From assembly GCA_905221605.1 (NCBI GenBank), contig CAJNDS010001957.1, positions 667,736 through 731,735 of the forward strand: 64,000 bases of DNA, given 5' to 3'. The DNA is from Symbiodinium natans (taxonomy: Eukaryota; Sar; Dinophyceae; Suessiales; Symbiodiniaceae). Under the pieces are notes generated by a model, which made no database searches, was not told where the DNA came from, and saw only the letters and a program-made list of their open reading frames with translations. Both the position numbers and the translations under genes were made by a program. Of this stretch, positions 20,561-33,905 are shown in pieces (the stretch's first letter is position 1; the number at the start of each line of letters is the position of its first letter).

Positions 20561-21468
20561 ACAGCCCGAAGGAACTTGTCGCATTTCCGCCTCGTCGGGC
20601 TGCGCAGTCAACATCTTCGTCGTTGTTCCTCTATGTACTTGCTTTTCTGCATCCGTGTCCTGGCCTTGGGCTGTGGACTTCGCCTTCTGCAAGAAGAGGT
20701 GCAGCCTTAGGAATTTTGGCAGCAGCCTGCCGCAGAGCAAAAGCGCCGACCCCACCTTGACGTTACTACCTCCATAGTCTTGTTTCTCGCTGCGGCAAGG
20801 CGAACCTGCAGGATTGTGCAGCTACAGTGCTTCCATCGAGATCATCCTTTGTGTAGAATTAGTCTCGCATGTGCCCTGCTGATTTGAGCGGCCTTTTGGA
20901 ACAAAGACATGACAGCCGATTCTGCATCGGCTAGCTCCATTGCTGCACCTCATCATCACCAGTCCCGACACACGTCCATTCCCCATTGCTCAACGACTCA
21001 TGCGACAAGTGAAAAAGCTTTCGACGTTCGGCATCGCGTCGTGACAGATCAGTGTTGACCTGATCACTGCTAGGCGTGAGAGGTCTGAAGGCTCGAGCTC
21101 TCCGCTATTACGTCGTGCACCTTTTGTGCTGCAAGGGCAGGAATGGCAGGAAGCAAACATATTTTGTTCCAAGTCCAGCCATCAGCCTTTACCGAGCAGC
21201 TGTGAGCAACCCCAAAAAAATATTAAGAGCACAGTGGTGCAATGCTCTTCTGAGAATGGTCCCCTCCCTCCGATCAAGTCAGAACGAAACTCAACACTTT
21301 TTGGAACAAGCAGTGCTGTCCCAGCAGTCTCTCTTACGGGCGCTCGGCCCTACGGACAATGATCCATGATAGAATTTGCAACGTGGAGACACATCAGGAG
21401 ATGCCCTGATCATTGTTGAGCAACCTCCACTGAGAGTGGATGGAGGTTTGCTCTGTCACAGGACTTAC

Positions 21469-21795
21469 TTACAAGCCGTCACTGCGGGAATTTCTTGCCT
21501 TTCTTGTCTTTCTTGCGTTTCTTGTCCATGCCCATGCCATCCCCTGCCACTCCTGGACAGCTTCGCAACTTCTCTTCTTGTTCGCTGGGGCCTGTCCTTT
21601 GTATCTCGCATCGTCGGCTGATGCGAAAGTACGCTGGGCCAAAATGGCATTCGATTCACATGGCACCATTGACCGTAAAATGCAAGCGATTTCGAGATGA
21701 CACTTGGCGATGTAACTCTCGGACTCTCGCGGGTGCCCAATCACACCCTGCAACTCACAGAGCAGCTTCCCAACCAGCCTCAGCTGCCTTCGAGG
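21469..21795 (-). CDS. Candidate exon, unknown product
   Basis: A minus-strand frame of about 105 codons with good protein-like composition (contains LVGKLLCELQGVIGHPRESE, YIAKCHLEIACILRSMV, LAQRTFASADDARY and a basic Lys/Arg tail). Splice borders were not determined; a likely acceptor (CGAAG|G) lies near 21793. It could be the upstream part of the gene ending at 20106. Confidence 0.35.
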   Translation of the reverse strand, partial: PRRQLRLVGKLLCELQGVIGHPRESESYIAKCHLEIACILRSMVPCESNAILAQRTFASADDARYKGQAPANKKRSCEAVQEWQGMAWAWTRNARKTRKARNSRSDGL

Positions 21796-21899
21796 AAGCC
21801 TTGGCCCACGGACACCTGCCCTATATGGACACATCGGACAACGAGCTAGACCGATAGGCTCGAACGGTACCGAGATGTACCCAGCCAATGCCAAAGGGC

Positions 21900-24800
21900 G
21901 CCGGGTTCAACCGGGTTCAAGTGCTCGTCGAGCTGCGGTGCGGCTGACTGCCTCGACGCAGAGATGCCTTGCCAACGGTGTGACCTGAACAGGACGCGGT
22001 TTGGATGCATTGTGCGGTGCGTATCATGCTGGGGCCGTGTGCTTCAATCTGCTTGTAGAGCTAGCATATTTGCAAGATTCTGCCAGGTATTGCAAGGCCG
22101 AGAGAGGACCAGGCCGTCAAAGGCTGCAACATGTAGGGTCCGACAGCGCTGCCTGCGAGAAGTTGCAAATGACTATTTCCTGCCAAAACTCGAAGTGCTA
22201 TGATCGCCATTTTGTTCTCCATCTGAGCTTCGGGCTGTCAGGCACAGCAGCAGTCATGAAGCACTCATGCCTTGATTGGGAAAAACTTCTGTCAGGCGCC
22301 CCAAACCACCACCGCCCTACCAGTGTGACCCAACCGTCAAACATCCTCAGACCCAAGACACAACGATAAACCCCACAGGTCCAGAGGTCCCAAATCCAAC
22401 CGCCACATTCCGACACAAGTGGCCATTCAGCAACCATTTTAGCCCACAAGGTCCTACTATGTCCCACCTGGCAGGAACAAAGCCCGTGCAAACAGAGCAA
22501 GATAGTCAATCCACCCATTGTGAAAACATGATCCTAATCTTCCACCCGCAAATGCTTTTGTTGGATGGAGTCCGAAGCGAGCAACACCAAAAGTTGTTGT
22601 GCTTAACTTGTGCTTACGATTGCACGATCGTCTCGGATACACGTGTCCTGTTCACAGTGAACATCTGCTGCAATCAGACATGGCTTAAGCGAAATGCATT
22701 CTGAGGAGGGAAATTCCTAAGGAAAGACAGCAACGAGATCATTACTTGGGAGAGGAAAAGCCACGCAGGACAACAGGGGTGGTCGCAGCACCGACAGGAA
22801 TGCTCTCGCCAACCACATGTCGAGCCCGTCCCCCGCCCCCCTAATACAGTAGCCCACAAATGCAAACTTCAATCAGGGGCCGACAAACCCAGACTATACA
22901 ACCTCTGTAATGAAAGCTTTGGAACTTCTTACCCTGTAGCTTCGGAGCCCCTCCCTCCCCGTGGGTTTAGATAGGGTTTATTTGGAAGCTGGTGGCGGCT
23001 TTCCATCTAGGAAAACGGTGAGACCGCTTTCACCTCAATCCGTTTTCTCAGAGAGCAAAAGAAAGGAAGGAGAGAAAGCTAGAGAGGCGGGGGGGGGGGG
23101 GAAGAAAAGTGCCAACTAAGCAATCCTAAATACAAGAGGTCTCTTGGATTGTTGAAACACACCCTTCCCCAAATGGCAAATCGCAAGCACCGTGCTTTTT
23201 GATTTTTGGAACAACTCCCGTGCCCAAAACCGAATCGCCAGCACCATGTCCCTTTGAATCTTGGATCAAAACAACAAAGAAGAGCCTAGCATCTTTCCTT
23301 TTTGCTCTTTTCTTTCTCCTCGTTTGGCAATAGGCCCTCTTCCCCCACTGCTTCCGCCTTCGTCTTCTTCATTGCTTCTGTCTCCTTCACTCTGTTTCTC
23401 TATGTGTCGCTCTTCCACTGTCTTTCTCCTTCCTCTTCTATGACTATCTCCTTCTCTTTTCCCCTCTGACTCTCACGCTTCTTCTGTTCGCTGATTTCAT
23501 ATTCCAAACACCCTTACGCAAACGATGAGTCCTGTTCGTTACTGATTGCTCTCCACGGACTTTTTAGAAAGCCCTTTCTCGACTTGTCATGCTTGCCCTT
23601 CTTCGACTTCCCTGCTGAACGGGCCACGGAATGGGCACGAGAAAAGGGAGTGAAGAAAGGAGGGGAACGAAGAGGGGAAAGGGAATGAAGGAGAGGGAGA
23701 GCTAGACGGGGAACAGGCGCGAATGGCGAGGTGGCGACAAGAAGAGAGGTGAAGGTCACATGAAATGCCACTCTTTTTCGGATCTCGGATGTGGGACTTC
23801 GGAATTCTTTTACCTCATCTCTACAATTTGGTAGGACTGAAGAGATCCCCTCTATGTCTCTGCATTACATGTTAGAGCACCTTCGCTGTTTCTCAAGACA
23901 TGACGACGACTTCTTCTAGCTGCTTACAAAGGCAGCAGGAAGCAACGCTCTGATCTGTTTCCCAATTGAAAAAGGAGTATGACAAGCCCCCTCTAATCCT
24001 TACTTAGTAAGAATGAAAACTGACCCTGATTTTCTTCATAAAAGGCAAGAAGCCAAAAGCCTTTTTACTTGAAGAAACTGATGATAAGGAACCAGAGGAT
24101 CTCTCTACCTCAATTCAAGAATGAAGTGAGCCCCGATACGTCTTTTGTGAATGAAACAGCTCCTGTACCCCTTATTTTAAAGGAATGAGACCCTCTTTTT
24201 CCTATTTGAAAAAGCTTTTCTCAGATCCAATTTATTTCACCATGGTTTGGTTGTTAGCAGCTGTATGGATGTCACACATTGGAGTTGTAACTCTTCAAAA
24301 CAGAGACCCCCTCACAGTTTTTTGCGCCATGTTTTGTTGTTGCCAGATGTGTCTTGAACAAAGGGGTAACCAACAAGGGAGGCCCCAGATCCACATCATT
24401 AATTCGGGGTGGGGGGATGGGGGCCCAGAAGCCCCCAACCCTTAGGATTTAAATTGTTAAAGTCGGGGGATTAATTCCACTAATTAAATGAGTTAAATGC
24501 TCTAAATAGTCTTCTTCCTGGAGGCGGAGCCCCCATCCCCCAACCCCGTTTCACTACTTTGAACAGTTTATGTGAATATTAAAATTTGCTATTACATTCG
24601 GGTGGTAGAACTAAATCTCGGCCTCCCCCGAACTTTAGAAGGTTCAAATTATTGATTGTCCCCCCCCCCCCTGAATTACATAATTTAATCATTAATGTTT
24701 GAATCCCTCCAAGGGAGTGGGGGTTGTCTGCGAATGATCATTTTGAATTTTGTGCTGGGGGAGGCCCTTTTGGACTATGTCATTCTGGTTGCGAACCTCT

Positions 24801-26270
24801 GCCGGGAGCGTTTTGTTTAGAAGAGTCCTCTTGCATTTACATGGAGGTCCTCTTGCAACTACGAGTATCAGATTCAAGCTTGAAGCCGCACACCCCCCCT
24901 CCCCTCCCGCGGCCATCAGATTTCAAAGGGCTGCCCGTTTTAAGCCAAGAGGCCACCTTAGAAATCCAAAGCTCCTCGGCCGTAAGATTTCAGGAGCCTG
25001 GTTCATGGTTGTGTCGAGTCAAGACATTGGTTTAGCGTGTGCTGGCATCAGGAAGTGATCAGGATTCGATGGGAAGTGAAACTAATTCAGTGATTCATGG
25101 AGGGTTCGTGATACTTAAGTAGCTCATGTTGCCTCTCGCCGGTGTGTGTTACAAGTAGTAGCGCGAGCGTCGAGAGGCAGGAGAGCCAAACAAACGCCGC
25201 ATGTGATTTTACCATTCAGATACCATTCAGCGTGCAAGTGGAGGATTTATCATCGAATTCGCTGCATAAAACAACTGGAGTTTGTTTCGGTTTCTTGTGC
25301 AGTAGCATCAAGAAGATGTATAGGGACGCTTGCATGGACTTGCGTGCCGTGGGCAGAGACGAAAGTCTGTCTACGAGGAGAAGCAAATCCGCATGCAAGT
25401 AAACAGGCGAAGTGAACATGTCGATGCAGGGCAGCACAGGAGAGAATGTAGGAACGGTGTGATAATCCCCTTCACGCCAGAAGCGAGCATCCGCGACATT
25501 TAGGGCTGCCAAGAAGGGCATGACGGTGCCGGAGCCGGCGAGCGCATCAGCCCGGCCCTGTCCAACATAACAAGGGCCATAAAAGCATCATAAAAGCACC
25601 CGGCGTCCAACAGCCGTGCAAAAGCAAAGCCTCAAAAAGGGTCCGCGGATGCCATGGTGGGCAGTCGCCCCGGCGCCGACTGTAGGCGGGGACTCTCAGC
25701 CGGAACAAAATTTGCCCACCCCCCCGCCAAACTCCCAAGGAGTCGCCGCGGCCCTTGCGTGATATTGAACGACACTCCCTCAGGGGGAGCTTTCGTAATA
25801 AACCGAGAACCTGACCCAGCATCCCAATGTGCGCCTTAATTATTTCGGAGCACAGGACCTATCTAGCCAAAGATTGTGCTCGAAACTGAGTACCTTTTCA
25901 AGAGTAGGAGCCCAGGATCGGGTTGGACCAACCAGGGTAAGATGAGGAAAAAGCGCAGCCCAATTTCAATATCTGCTCTGAGAAGTGACTTGAAAAGGGG
26001 TGACACAAAGTCCCTCGATAATATCCTGCCTTCGATATCAGTATGTTCCAGGTGTGCCCCAGAGAGTGGAATGCCAGCCTGGCAAAGTGGCAAAGCCAGA
26101 ACCTGCTGGATCAGCAGCTTTGCTCCAGCCCTCGCATGATGGGGCTGGGGGAGTCCGATGCTGTGCCATGATATGAAGAACACGAGGAAGTCCGCACCCA
26201 GCCGCGCGCCAAATTTGATCTGAATGGGAGATGATGCAAAAGCGGCGAAAACATGCGAAACCCCTCAAAC
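21900..26270. other. Long unassigned stretch with scattered simple repeats
   Basis: It holds the second AAATAGGGTTTATTTGGAA motif copy (22966-22992), a poly(G) run near 23090, CT-rich DNA at 23280-23490, AT-rich DNA with GGGG/CCCC blocks at 24400-24700, and no recognisable gene. Open stretches of 60-140 codons on both strands look random in composition. Confidence 0.45.
24406..24547. repeat. Inverted repeat with G/C-rich arms around ATTAATT DNA
   Basis: GGGGTGGGGGGATGGGGGC at 24406-24424 pairs with GCCCCCATCCCCCAACCCC at 24529-24547 with one mismatch. The interior has TTAATTCCACTAATTAAATG. The build (G/C-core arms plus AATTAATT DNA) resembles the modules of the 60-62 kb array. Confidence 0.55.
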
Positions 26271-26359
26271 CTTTCAGAGAGGATTTGGATTGCAGGCGTT
26301 TCGCCGAAATTGCAAAATCCTGACAATCCTCAAGTCCAACGGTGCGACAAGGTTTCTAC

Positions 26360-26760
26360 TGCTGCAGCCTTGTGCAATCTGGGTCGGACGCAGGCTTTTG
26401 CAAAAGATGCTCTTTTGCATGTCCACCTTCAGTTCAAGTTCTCTTGTTCGCGACAGCACGTCGTTGCAAACCAAGAGAGCATCAAGGGCTTCACCCTTGC
26501 TGTCCATCCACGCAACGCCGCGCTCCTCGATGAGATGCCATCCTGCCAATTTTGTCAAGCCACGGCGCTTTTGATGCAGCCCATCAGCATTTCCGGAGGC
26601 GTCGTGCAATCTCTAAACTCTGCGATCCTACAAGGCTAGAACTCCTTTGCAGGAAGACCCTGTCCTCAACGAGGCAGCAGCTTGTGGACATATCTTGTTC
26701 CTTGACGCCATCAACCTGCCGCCCAGGAGTCAAGGCACAATAGTGACTTTGCTTCTTCAG
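26360..26760 (-). CDS. Candidate minus-strand exons, unknown product
   Basis: Two adjoining minus-strand segments have protein-like composition: about 26760-26640 (ALTPGRQVDGVKEQDMSTSC, then VEDRVFLQR) and about 26575-26360 (LTKLAGWHLIEERGVAWMDS, then KGEALDALLVCNDVLSRTRE). The first would end near CAAAG|GAGTTC, which could only be a GA donor; this is not secure. No family recognised. Confidence 0.35.
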
Positions 26761-26859
26761 GGAAAGTCGGACAGGTACAGGAGACGCACGGAAACACAAG
26801 ACTGAGAAGGTGAGAAAACTAGCGAGAAGCTCACTGTCAGAATGCTGGTTCATGCTGTG

Positions 26860-27300
26860 CCTATCGTTTGCACATTTGTCGTGCTTCTGCCCAACTTTGC
26901 TTAATCTTCAGGTAGCTAGCTGGCAGCCCACAAGCTCGCACATGCCAGAAGGAAAGGGTCCAGCATGCCCAGCACCCTGCACTTAAGCTTTACGAGGCTC
27001 TTCTGCGGGATTCTGAGTGTGCTTCACGCGAACATTAAGAGCTTCGACCGGCATTCCCGCATCCCGCATGCCTCCCTGCACACGGCGCAGCGAGTGCCAG
27101 CCTTTGTTCCAAGCAAGTCCGTGGTCCACAGCCGAATCTCAAGCGCCGTGATTGGCTCGCAGGTCCTGATCAAGCAGGTATATCCAGCCACTTGGCTTCG
27201 AGATTCGCGCCCGAACCTCAGAAGGGTCGCTTTCGGAATGCATGCACGCATGACCGCACAACGACACCACACTCTGACGCGAAACTGTTCACTTGGTGGC
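26860..27300. other. Unassigned stretch
   Basis: Nothing recognisable; both strands are open for short distances only. Confidence 0.35.
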
Positions 27301-30300
27301 TCACGGCTCCATCTGGTAAGCGTACTGACTCTTCAACATTGACAGGCCTTGGCCAATGTCTGCAGGTTTGCTGTCTGATTTCACAGTAACAGCTTGCAAC
27401 ATTGCAGGACTCCTCATCACTAAACTTTTGCTACCAGAGGCTAGCATGATCTGGCATTGCTTGGCATTGACAAGCGCAAGGGTTCCGATTTTCTTCGACA
27501 GCAAGCAGCTATAAGCAGATCAACGAGCGCGCTTCAGCAAGGAACTCCAACGCGAGATTTGACCTGCAAGTCCCTGCCCTGCTTCCACAAAGTTCTTGGT
27601 CACTTCCTCCACAGCGCTTTGTCCTGCTTCCAGGATCTCGTCTTTGGTTGCTGTCCATGTAACGGTTGTCTTCTCACGCTTATGCAGGCACTTTGTAGTG
27701 AGCATGTCGAAGAGGTTCGACGGAATCTCTTTTGCAACTTCTTGGTAGATCACCATTTCCAGGGCGCGTCTTCCTGCTTCCACACTGGCCTCGGCTAACA
27801 ATGAGGAAAAACTGGACAGCAAAGCCATGGCAGCTCCTCCAGTTGCAAAGCCGGTCCAGGCCAGTACGAGAGAGTAGCTTGCCTTGCCGAGGTCCGCGAC
27901 AGTGTCCACAAAAGTAGAAGAACCCACAACATCCTGCAGCATTGATAGCATCACAGCCGGCGTGAACATCTGCTTGGTGTAGTTCCTGAACCTCGAGAGG
28001 TCTTCTTGTTTTGCCAGCATTGAGCATACAAGCAGACTTTGGAGTACGGTATAGTCGGTACAATTAAGACATGTTAAGACTTTTAAGACTGAGCAGCTAT
28101 AAGATGCTATAAGATGCTATACGATGGCAGGGCTTCTGAAACGTGCAAACATGGAGGAAGGATATGGAAGCACCTAAGGATCGGATCACCCTGGAGTGCT
28201 TCGCGTGCTTCGCTGAGGCCTCGGCTCGCTCAAGGCTCCCGATACTTTGGAAAAGGCGCCCACCGAAGACTCCGTGGGGTTTCCGTACATGTACCAGGAA
28301 GCCTTTTCACACATTCGGTTGCGGACGGCCAGCGCAAACTTGGAAATGAACAAAGCTGCCCGAGGGTGTTCCAAGATCCACTTCATTAAGGACACTCCCC
28401 ATTTGAGCAACGGCATGGCTATAAAGTTCCAAAGCGGACGCAAGCCATAGTTGAAGACAGCTCCAGGAATGGCTGCCACGAAGTTCCAAGTCTTTTTTAG
28501 CGCGGTGGTGTTCTTGGGGTCCACCTGAAGGAAGGCCCCTTTTTCTGGAGACCATCGGGCGACCTCCGTACCCCGGCGTCCAGAGGGGGTTCTTTGATCA
28601 CCATCCTCATGCACTTGGAGAAAGGATGTTCCATCTGAGGAAATTTCGAGTTCTGGAGCTGCTTCGGAATCGATGGTCTCTTTGAAGTCGATGAGGATCT
28701 TTTTGAACTCCTGTAAGGCCACCTTCACTAGCTGGCCAAGCCAGCTCAACATTTCTTCATCGGCAATATGATGCGCAAGCATCTTCTTAAGGGCCATAGA
28801 GCCCGTTTCCAATGATGCTTGCATGCTCTGATGTGCTTTCGAATCTTTCACGTCTGAAATGGAAACTTCACGAATGCCAGCCGAGTCCATCAAGCTCTTC
28901 ATCCATGAGTCCTTACGTTGATCAACGGTGTATGGCGTTCCACAGCAAAATGCAGCCGGAGCCTGCCAAGCCACGAGGTCAAACGGTAGCTGAGCAAACC
29001 AAGGCGGGGCAAACGGTTGAAAATCGCCCAATATTCCACAACCGACTTGAACCAAACAGGTCTCAAAAGCCTCATGTGGCTCATCACATTCGCCAGATGC
29101 CAATGCTTCTTTCAAGTTGGGAGGCTTCAAAACCCGACCCAGCTTCTGTCCAAAAGCATCACAAACAAGAAGCAACTGGTCATGTATGGTTTGGACGCCC
29201 TCCATGTGGGTTGTCTCAAGACTCAGATTGACCCGGCGTGCATTTGAAGTTGTTGTGGTGACCGATCCAACGGCATGTACAAGTCTGCTCGCACGCCTTG
29301 CTGTCAGGGCGCGCCTGTCCTTCGAAGTAAAGTGAAAGATCTTCAAGGTCTCAACATCAAAAAAGAAAGGCATCGACAATGGGTGGGCAAAATCGAAGTA
29401 CAATGTAGTCTCGGCAGTTCCGGCAGTTCCGCCAGCACTCGTGTCCGTGCGCACGCGGAAGTCACCAGCACCGAAAGAGCAGGACGGATCCAGAGAGCAC
29501 GGCAATTGCTTGCAAGAGCTAGCCAACTCTGCAGGGTGATCATCATCAAGCTCACTGGTCTTGAAGTGTTCACCTTTCGTCAGAGCACAGAGTCCGGGTT
29601 CCGCTGCCAGAACGCAGCAGCCGTTCAGAAGAAACGAACTTTGCATACGGGCTGAGCATGCTTGCTGGCAGTCGGCTGGATTGAGCGAGATGCCCTGTAG
29701 AAGAACTTCAGCATCCTGTGCGCTGTACACGTCGCAACTCGTCTCTGGTTGCATGTCGTTACACACCACTTTGCGAGCCCGAATTTTTCTGACTAGAGTC
29801 CAGGACGTCCGGGACTCCTCGTGTCCCACGTGCTCCAAGTGCTCAGGCAGAATCCACTCGGCTCCGTGCTCGAACTGCACAAGGACGTGTGTGCCGGGAG
29901 AGTCTAGGCTCCATTTCTCAAGAACACTTCCTATCTGGCTCTCACGGCTGTCCGTGGAGTCTGTGGAGCCCATGGCTTCACCATCTCCTTTGCCGTCGAG
30001 AGGCGTACCGCGAAAACCCCGGGCGATTAGGGACAGCTTGACGCTGTCCCCAACATTGAAGGTTGTGCTTAATGCATCAGAAGTAAGACTGCAAACAAAT
30101 TTGTCCAGGACATGGTATGTCTTTTCTTCTGGGTGCACCGCCACCGCAGAACACTGCATGTCATCTTCGCAGGCACCCAAAGCTTCACTAAGAGTATGCA
30201 CTTGTACGGGCAACTCTCGTGCTGCCCTACTGTGTAACAAGTCAGGACCATGATGGTCAAAAGGGTCACCGCAGGTAAATGCTGCATATTCGTACTGAGT

Positions 30301-30810
30301 CTTTTGGGTTCCCCACTGCATCTTTTGCTGCATCCTCTGCCCAGGTGGCTTCGGATCATGCGACCAAATGGTAGAGAATGGGAGATGTTCACGGCAGGAG
30401 TACTGAGTCACCTGAAGGCTTGCATCACCACTTGGGCCAGTGTGCATGCAGCGTACCTCGATCGAGCCGTCCAGATATCCTACAGGTTCGAGATAGTAAG
30501 AATCCCAAATCTCTTCCCCATAATCTGAATCGAATATTGGAGGGCCAAAGACAAGTTCGTTGCATGGGCCACTGTGGGAGCCCAAGGGGTTCAGACCGAA
30601 CGGCAACACAAAGTGCTGCTCTTCATCAACTTCGGAATACGGATTCACAACATGATGGTCGGACCAGCTTTTGTTCAACTTCAAGTGCATCCCTTTTCGG
30701 CATGCAAATGTTGGTTCAGCAAAGCTCTGGATGATCTGGTGCATGCGACTCTGGATTCGACCACTCCAAGCGAAGGGAAGACATATGCATAGAATATGGA
30801 AGCGCGGCAT
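27301..30810 (-). CDS. Large Cys-rich protein with hydrophobic C-terminal part, split gene
   Basis: The main exon is an uninterrupted 874-codon minus-strand frame, 30810-28186. It begins MPRFHILCICLPFAW; an in-frame stop lies just upstream, and CTGTCAG nine bases before the ATG could be a cis or trans-splice acceptor. Two Cys-patterned segments (residues about 180-240 and 350-410, the latter with CNDMQ, ADCQQACSARMQ and NGCCV) resemble PAN/apple-type domains without a secure match. Residues about 760-840 are hydrophobic and aromatic (NFVAAIPGAVFNYGLRPLWN, PLLKWGVSLMKWILEHPRAA). A second exon, about 28060-27530 (AKQEDLSRFRNYTKQMFTPA; a Gly/Ala-rich hydrophobic stretch near LVLAWTGFATGGAAMALLSS), and a terminal one, about 27490-27301 (KKIGTLALVNAKQCQIMLAS, ending YAYQMEP-stop), probably follow; the exact junctions are not fixed. 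It may be secreted or membrane-attached. Function unknown; probably lineage-specific. Confidence 0.65.
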
Positions 30811-32670
30811 GTTGCAAGGACTGACAGACTACAACCAGCTAGACAGATGAACTGTTGAGCCACTAGCACGTTGCGGAATGCGTGTGGAGTGGCATGGAAT
30901 TGTCGTATAACATTCACTGCCAACACCGCGTCGAGATGTGCTGCCAGGTGCCATGTCTCTGCCATGTTTGACGTCCTGAGCCATCGGCGTGCCGGGTGGA
31001 AGCAAGTCCTGAGATGTGTCGCAAACGAAGCCATGTTAGGAGGAGATAGTCAGGCAGATCAAACATGCTGGTTGCAAGTCAGGTTCAATGGCTTCCGTTG
31101 CATCCGGGTTGAGCCTTACTTATACCACAGGCACATTAAGAAACAACAAACTGCCCCTCTATTCCCCTCTCACATGATCCGCTGCTTGAAGAGTGCCGTG
31201 CAGATCTGCTCGAGGTGAGACAAGACTTATCACCAGCACCTCGTATGTGCCGCCGGATTCCTCAGATAAACATTGGCACAATCATGGAGCTGAGCGACAA
31301 CGAAATCCGAAGTTTCGGACCAAGGTCGAAACAGCAGCTCCTTTTGCCCAGTTCGCTTCCAACGCCAGAGGTGTCGAAACTGCGGCCAGAAACGCGTCTG
31401 CTTGTGCGCAAGAAAGCCCAAAGCCATGCAGTTCTTGATGCATGCACATGCCTTGCGGCGTCCGTTCCAGACGTGAAAATCTAGACATCTGTCTCGATTT
31501 GGCATCATGCCGTGGAAGGCAGGAGCCGATAGCAAGACCCTGAGAATGCTCGATGCAAAGCTGAGCAACGGAGAAGCTCCGAGCCTTGCCGGAGGGCACC
31601 TGCTTCTCTGCCTCTTCAAAAGCGAGGTTTGCAAAGGACGAGGGCACAAGCGGCCAAGCTTGCACTCCGAGAGCAACCAGGGACCGGGCCGTGTAGGCGA
31701 GCCTTAACACCACTGCTATGGATTGTTCCGAAAATGTTCCGAAAATGCTGACACTGCAACTGCGCTCAAGCGACCCATACTCTGCCCATGAACATGCCAA
31801 GGTCCTCCGATGTGTATCTCGACCCAACTTGAACTTGGAGACTCTACTGGCGGCTTGGGCATGCGAACATTCAAAGAGTCGTTGGAATGCCTGCAAAAAT
31901 GTCACACACATGCAAGCGCGCTGGAAGCAGCCTCGTGTAACAAACCGGTACGTCGAGGGACAGACAACAAAACGAGTTGAAGCAGATGATCTCTGGAGCG
32001 AGCTCTAAGAGCAACGGGAATCTCTTCAGAGGACCGTCCCCTCTGTCAGACTCTGTCATAGCACAAAGAAGCCGTATTTCCTCGCAACTTTAAGCGCTGG
32101 GGAAAGGAAATGCCTATACAAATAGGGGGGGGGGGCTCCTATCCTAATACATGGTCATAACTTATACCGGAGCGGAGTTTCTTTTCTGGTGCCGGGGCGG
32201 GGTGTCTGCTTGCAGCTGCCTGTCCAAGCATTGACCTGAGAAAGTGAGGATTGCGCTCACAAGGCAAATCGTTCAGCATTTGGGACGACAAGTTTGTGTC
32301 AGCTTTGGTCTGAAGGCTGGGGATTGCTGTGATCCGACAGCGGATTTCCACGTGGGTGGAGTTCCTCTTACCTGGCAGTGCGCGCCAGACTGTTCGAAGG
32401 ACTCACCTACCACTTGGCCACTGAGCGGTCTTGAATATGAATCGCAATCGTTGTGCAGCTGAAGTAGCGTCTCAATTAATCAACTGGGAGCTCATGGCTG
32501 CAAACTTCGAAACTGTAAACACAAAGGTCGGTTTTCTGTGTAAGCCGCGCTACTAAGCTCTGTGCCAGCCGGCTTCTCGATTCTGCAAGTTCATGATCAA
32601 TTGCGGAGAGCCTTGAAGATTCATCTGGCAGCTCTTGCGAAGGGGTATGGCTTAGTGGCTCAGGGCACAG
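30811..32670. other. Upstream and intergenic region
   Basis: It includes a minus-strand frame with an ATG at 31034 containing a signal-like FICLAGCSLSVLATC that overlaps the main exon in another frame, so it could be an alternative first exon of the 30.8 kb gene. A 209-codon minus frame at 31911-31282 is open but of uncertain reality. A poly(G) run lies at 32125-32135. Confidence 0.4.
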
Positions 32671-32678
32671 CCTAGGAC

Positions 32679-33755
32679 CTAGGACACATGAGGAAGCAAC
32701 TCCATGGCGAGGGAGCGTTCCCGTTCTCGTACGAGCGTGCGCTCGGTGTCTATCTCAGCACAGGTGCGTGTGATCGCGTCAAAACCGTAAAGTACCCAGG
32801 AGCCGGCCTCCTGGGCAAGGCTGGCCCGCTCTTGTTCCAACTCAGGCCTCTTTGATAGAACCTGCGTTCGCTCTGCGTCTGCCCGTAAACAAGGCCGCAC
32901 GTGCTTGTGACATGACATGGTGCAGGTGCCTTGCCTTCCTCGCATGGTGCAATGGATTCTCTCGGAGCTTGTGCATTCTTGTGCAATGTTGTGGATGCGA
33001 ACATGGGCTTTGGCACTCTGCGGCCCCCGTTCGCATAGAAATCTTGGCAAACATCTGCGTGCATGAGGCTTGCTTGCAGCGCAGACCAACTTTTCTATGA
33101 CCGACCAAGAAAGTTTACACAGCAAATGGTGATGCACAGGAAGAGCGCCACGCCTCTCTGAGCTCGGTGACTCGGGTCGTCAGCTCTGCAAGCTTCAATC
33201 GAGCATGATGACTGTCCTGCATTCCCACATCCGACTCTAATCGCCACACTTGCACTGCTGCGTGAGATTCAAGAAGTCCAAGAAGTCCGACCCTGTTGTG
33301 CTGACCACCACGCTTTGTTGAGTGACACGGCGAAGGCATCCTCAGACACCAGTTCCCAAACCTGCCCCAAGTTGCCAATATGTGAAAGTCATGGAGGCGC
33401 GCCTCTGTACATCCTCATCATGGACCTGTGCTGCCACTGAATAACGCTCGACATCTGCATTGCATCGGGTGTGAAACGTCCGCCTCGACGAGTGGCCACT
33501 GAACTGCTGCAACCTCATCTTGAGACGGCATCAATCCTCAGCTGCTTTTGCTAAGGCTTCACCGGGAACTTGAAAGTGCGCAGAACATGGCCTCGACCTC
33601 GACACCAAGTTCAGGATTCAGGATAGCAAAATCTAAACTGTGCTTCGCCACAACAAGGAAACTCATCACTTGGAGAAGGCCAAAACGAGGTTTCCGTTTC
33701 CGAAATCAGCACGTCTGCTTTGAATTCCTCCTCAGCTCCTGCATCTCTCTTGCTT
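32679..33755 (-). CDS. Candidate coiled-coil protein, split gene
   Basis: A series of minus-strand exons. About 33755-33637 contains EEEFKADVLISETETSFWPS. 33503-33362 (contains CNADVERYSVAAQVHDEDVQ and MTFTYWQLGAG) follows GCAGCAG and ends at CAG|GTTTGG. About 33262-33140 (VWRLESDVGMQDSHHARLKL, AELTTRVTELREAW) is heptad-like. About 32880-32679 (LEQERASLAQEAGSW, IDTERTLVRERERSLAMELL, PHVS-stop) is charged and helical. Together they suggest a long coiled coil. Not all joins were phase-checked; the last segment may itself be split by a GT donor after AGSW. No family recognised. Confidence 0.45.
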
Positions 33756-33905
33756 CCGGATTCCTGTCGCCGGGAATGAGTCATAATTGCTGTTGTTCAG
33801 CTTGTAGCAACACGCGCCGCCCCTACCCACTAACTACGTACTGCGTGCAGACGCGGAGTGGCCATGAAGATCCACGCATGGGGCACAACATCAGGAAACT
33901 TTAAG

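Noticed and set aside
21895-21935. GGGTTCAA boxes (21901-21920, also 15990 and 34270) as possible tRNA T-arms
   Set aside because: No matching A-box, acceptor stem or anticodon arm could be laid out around any of them.
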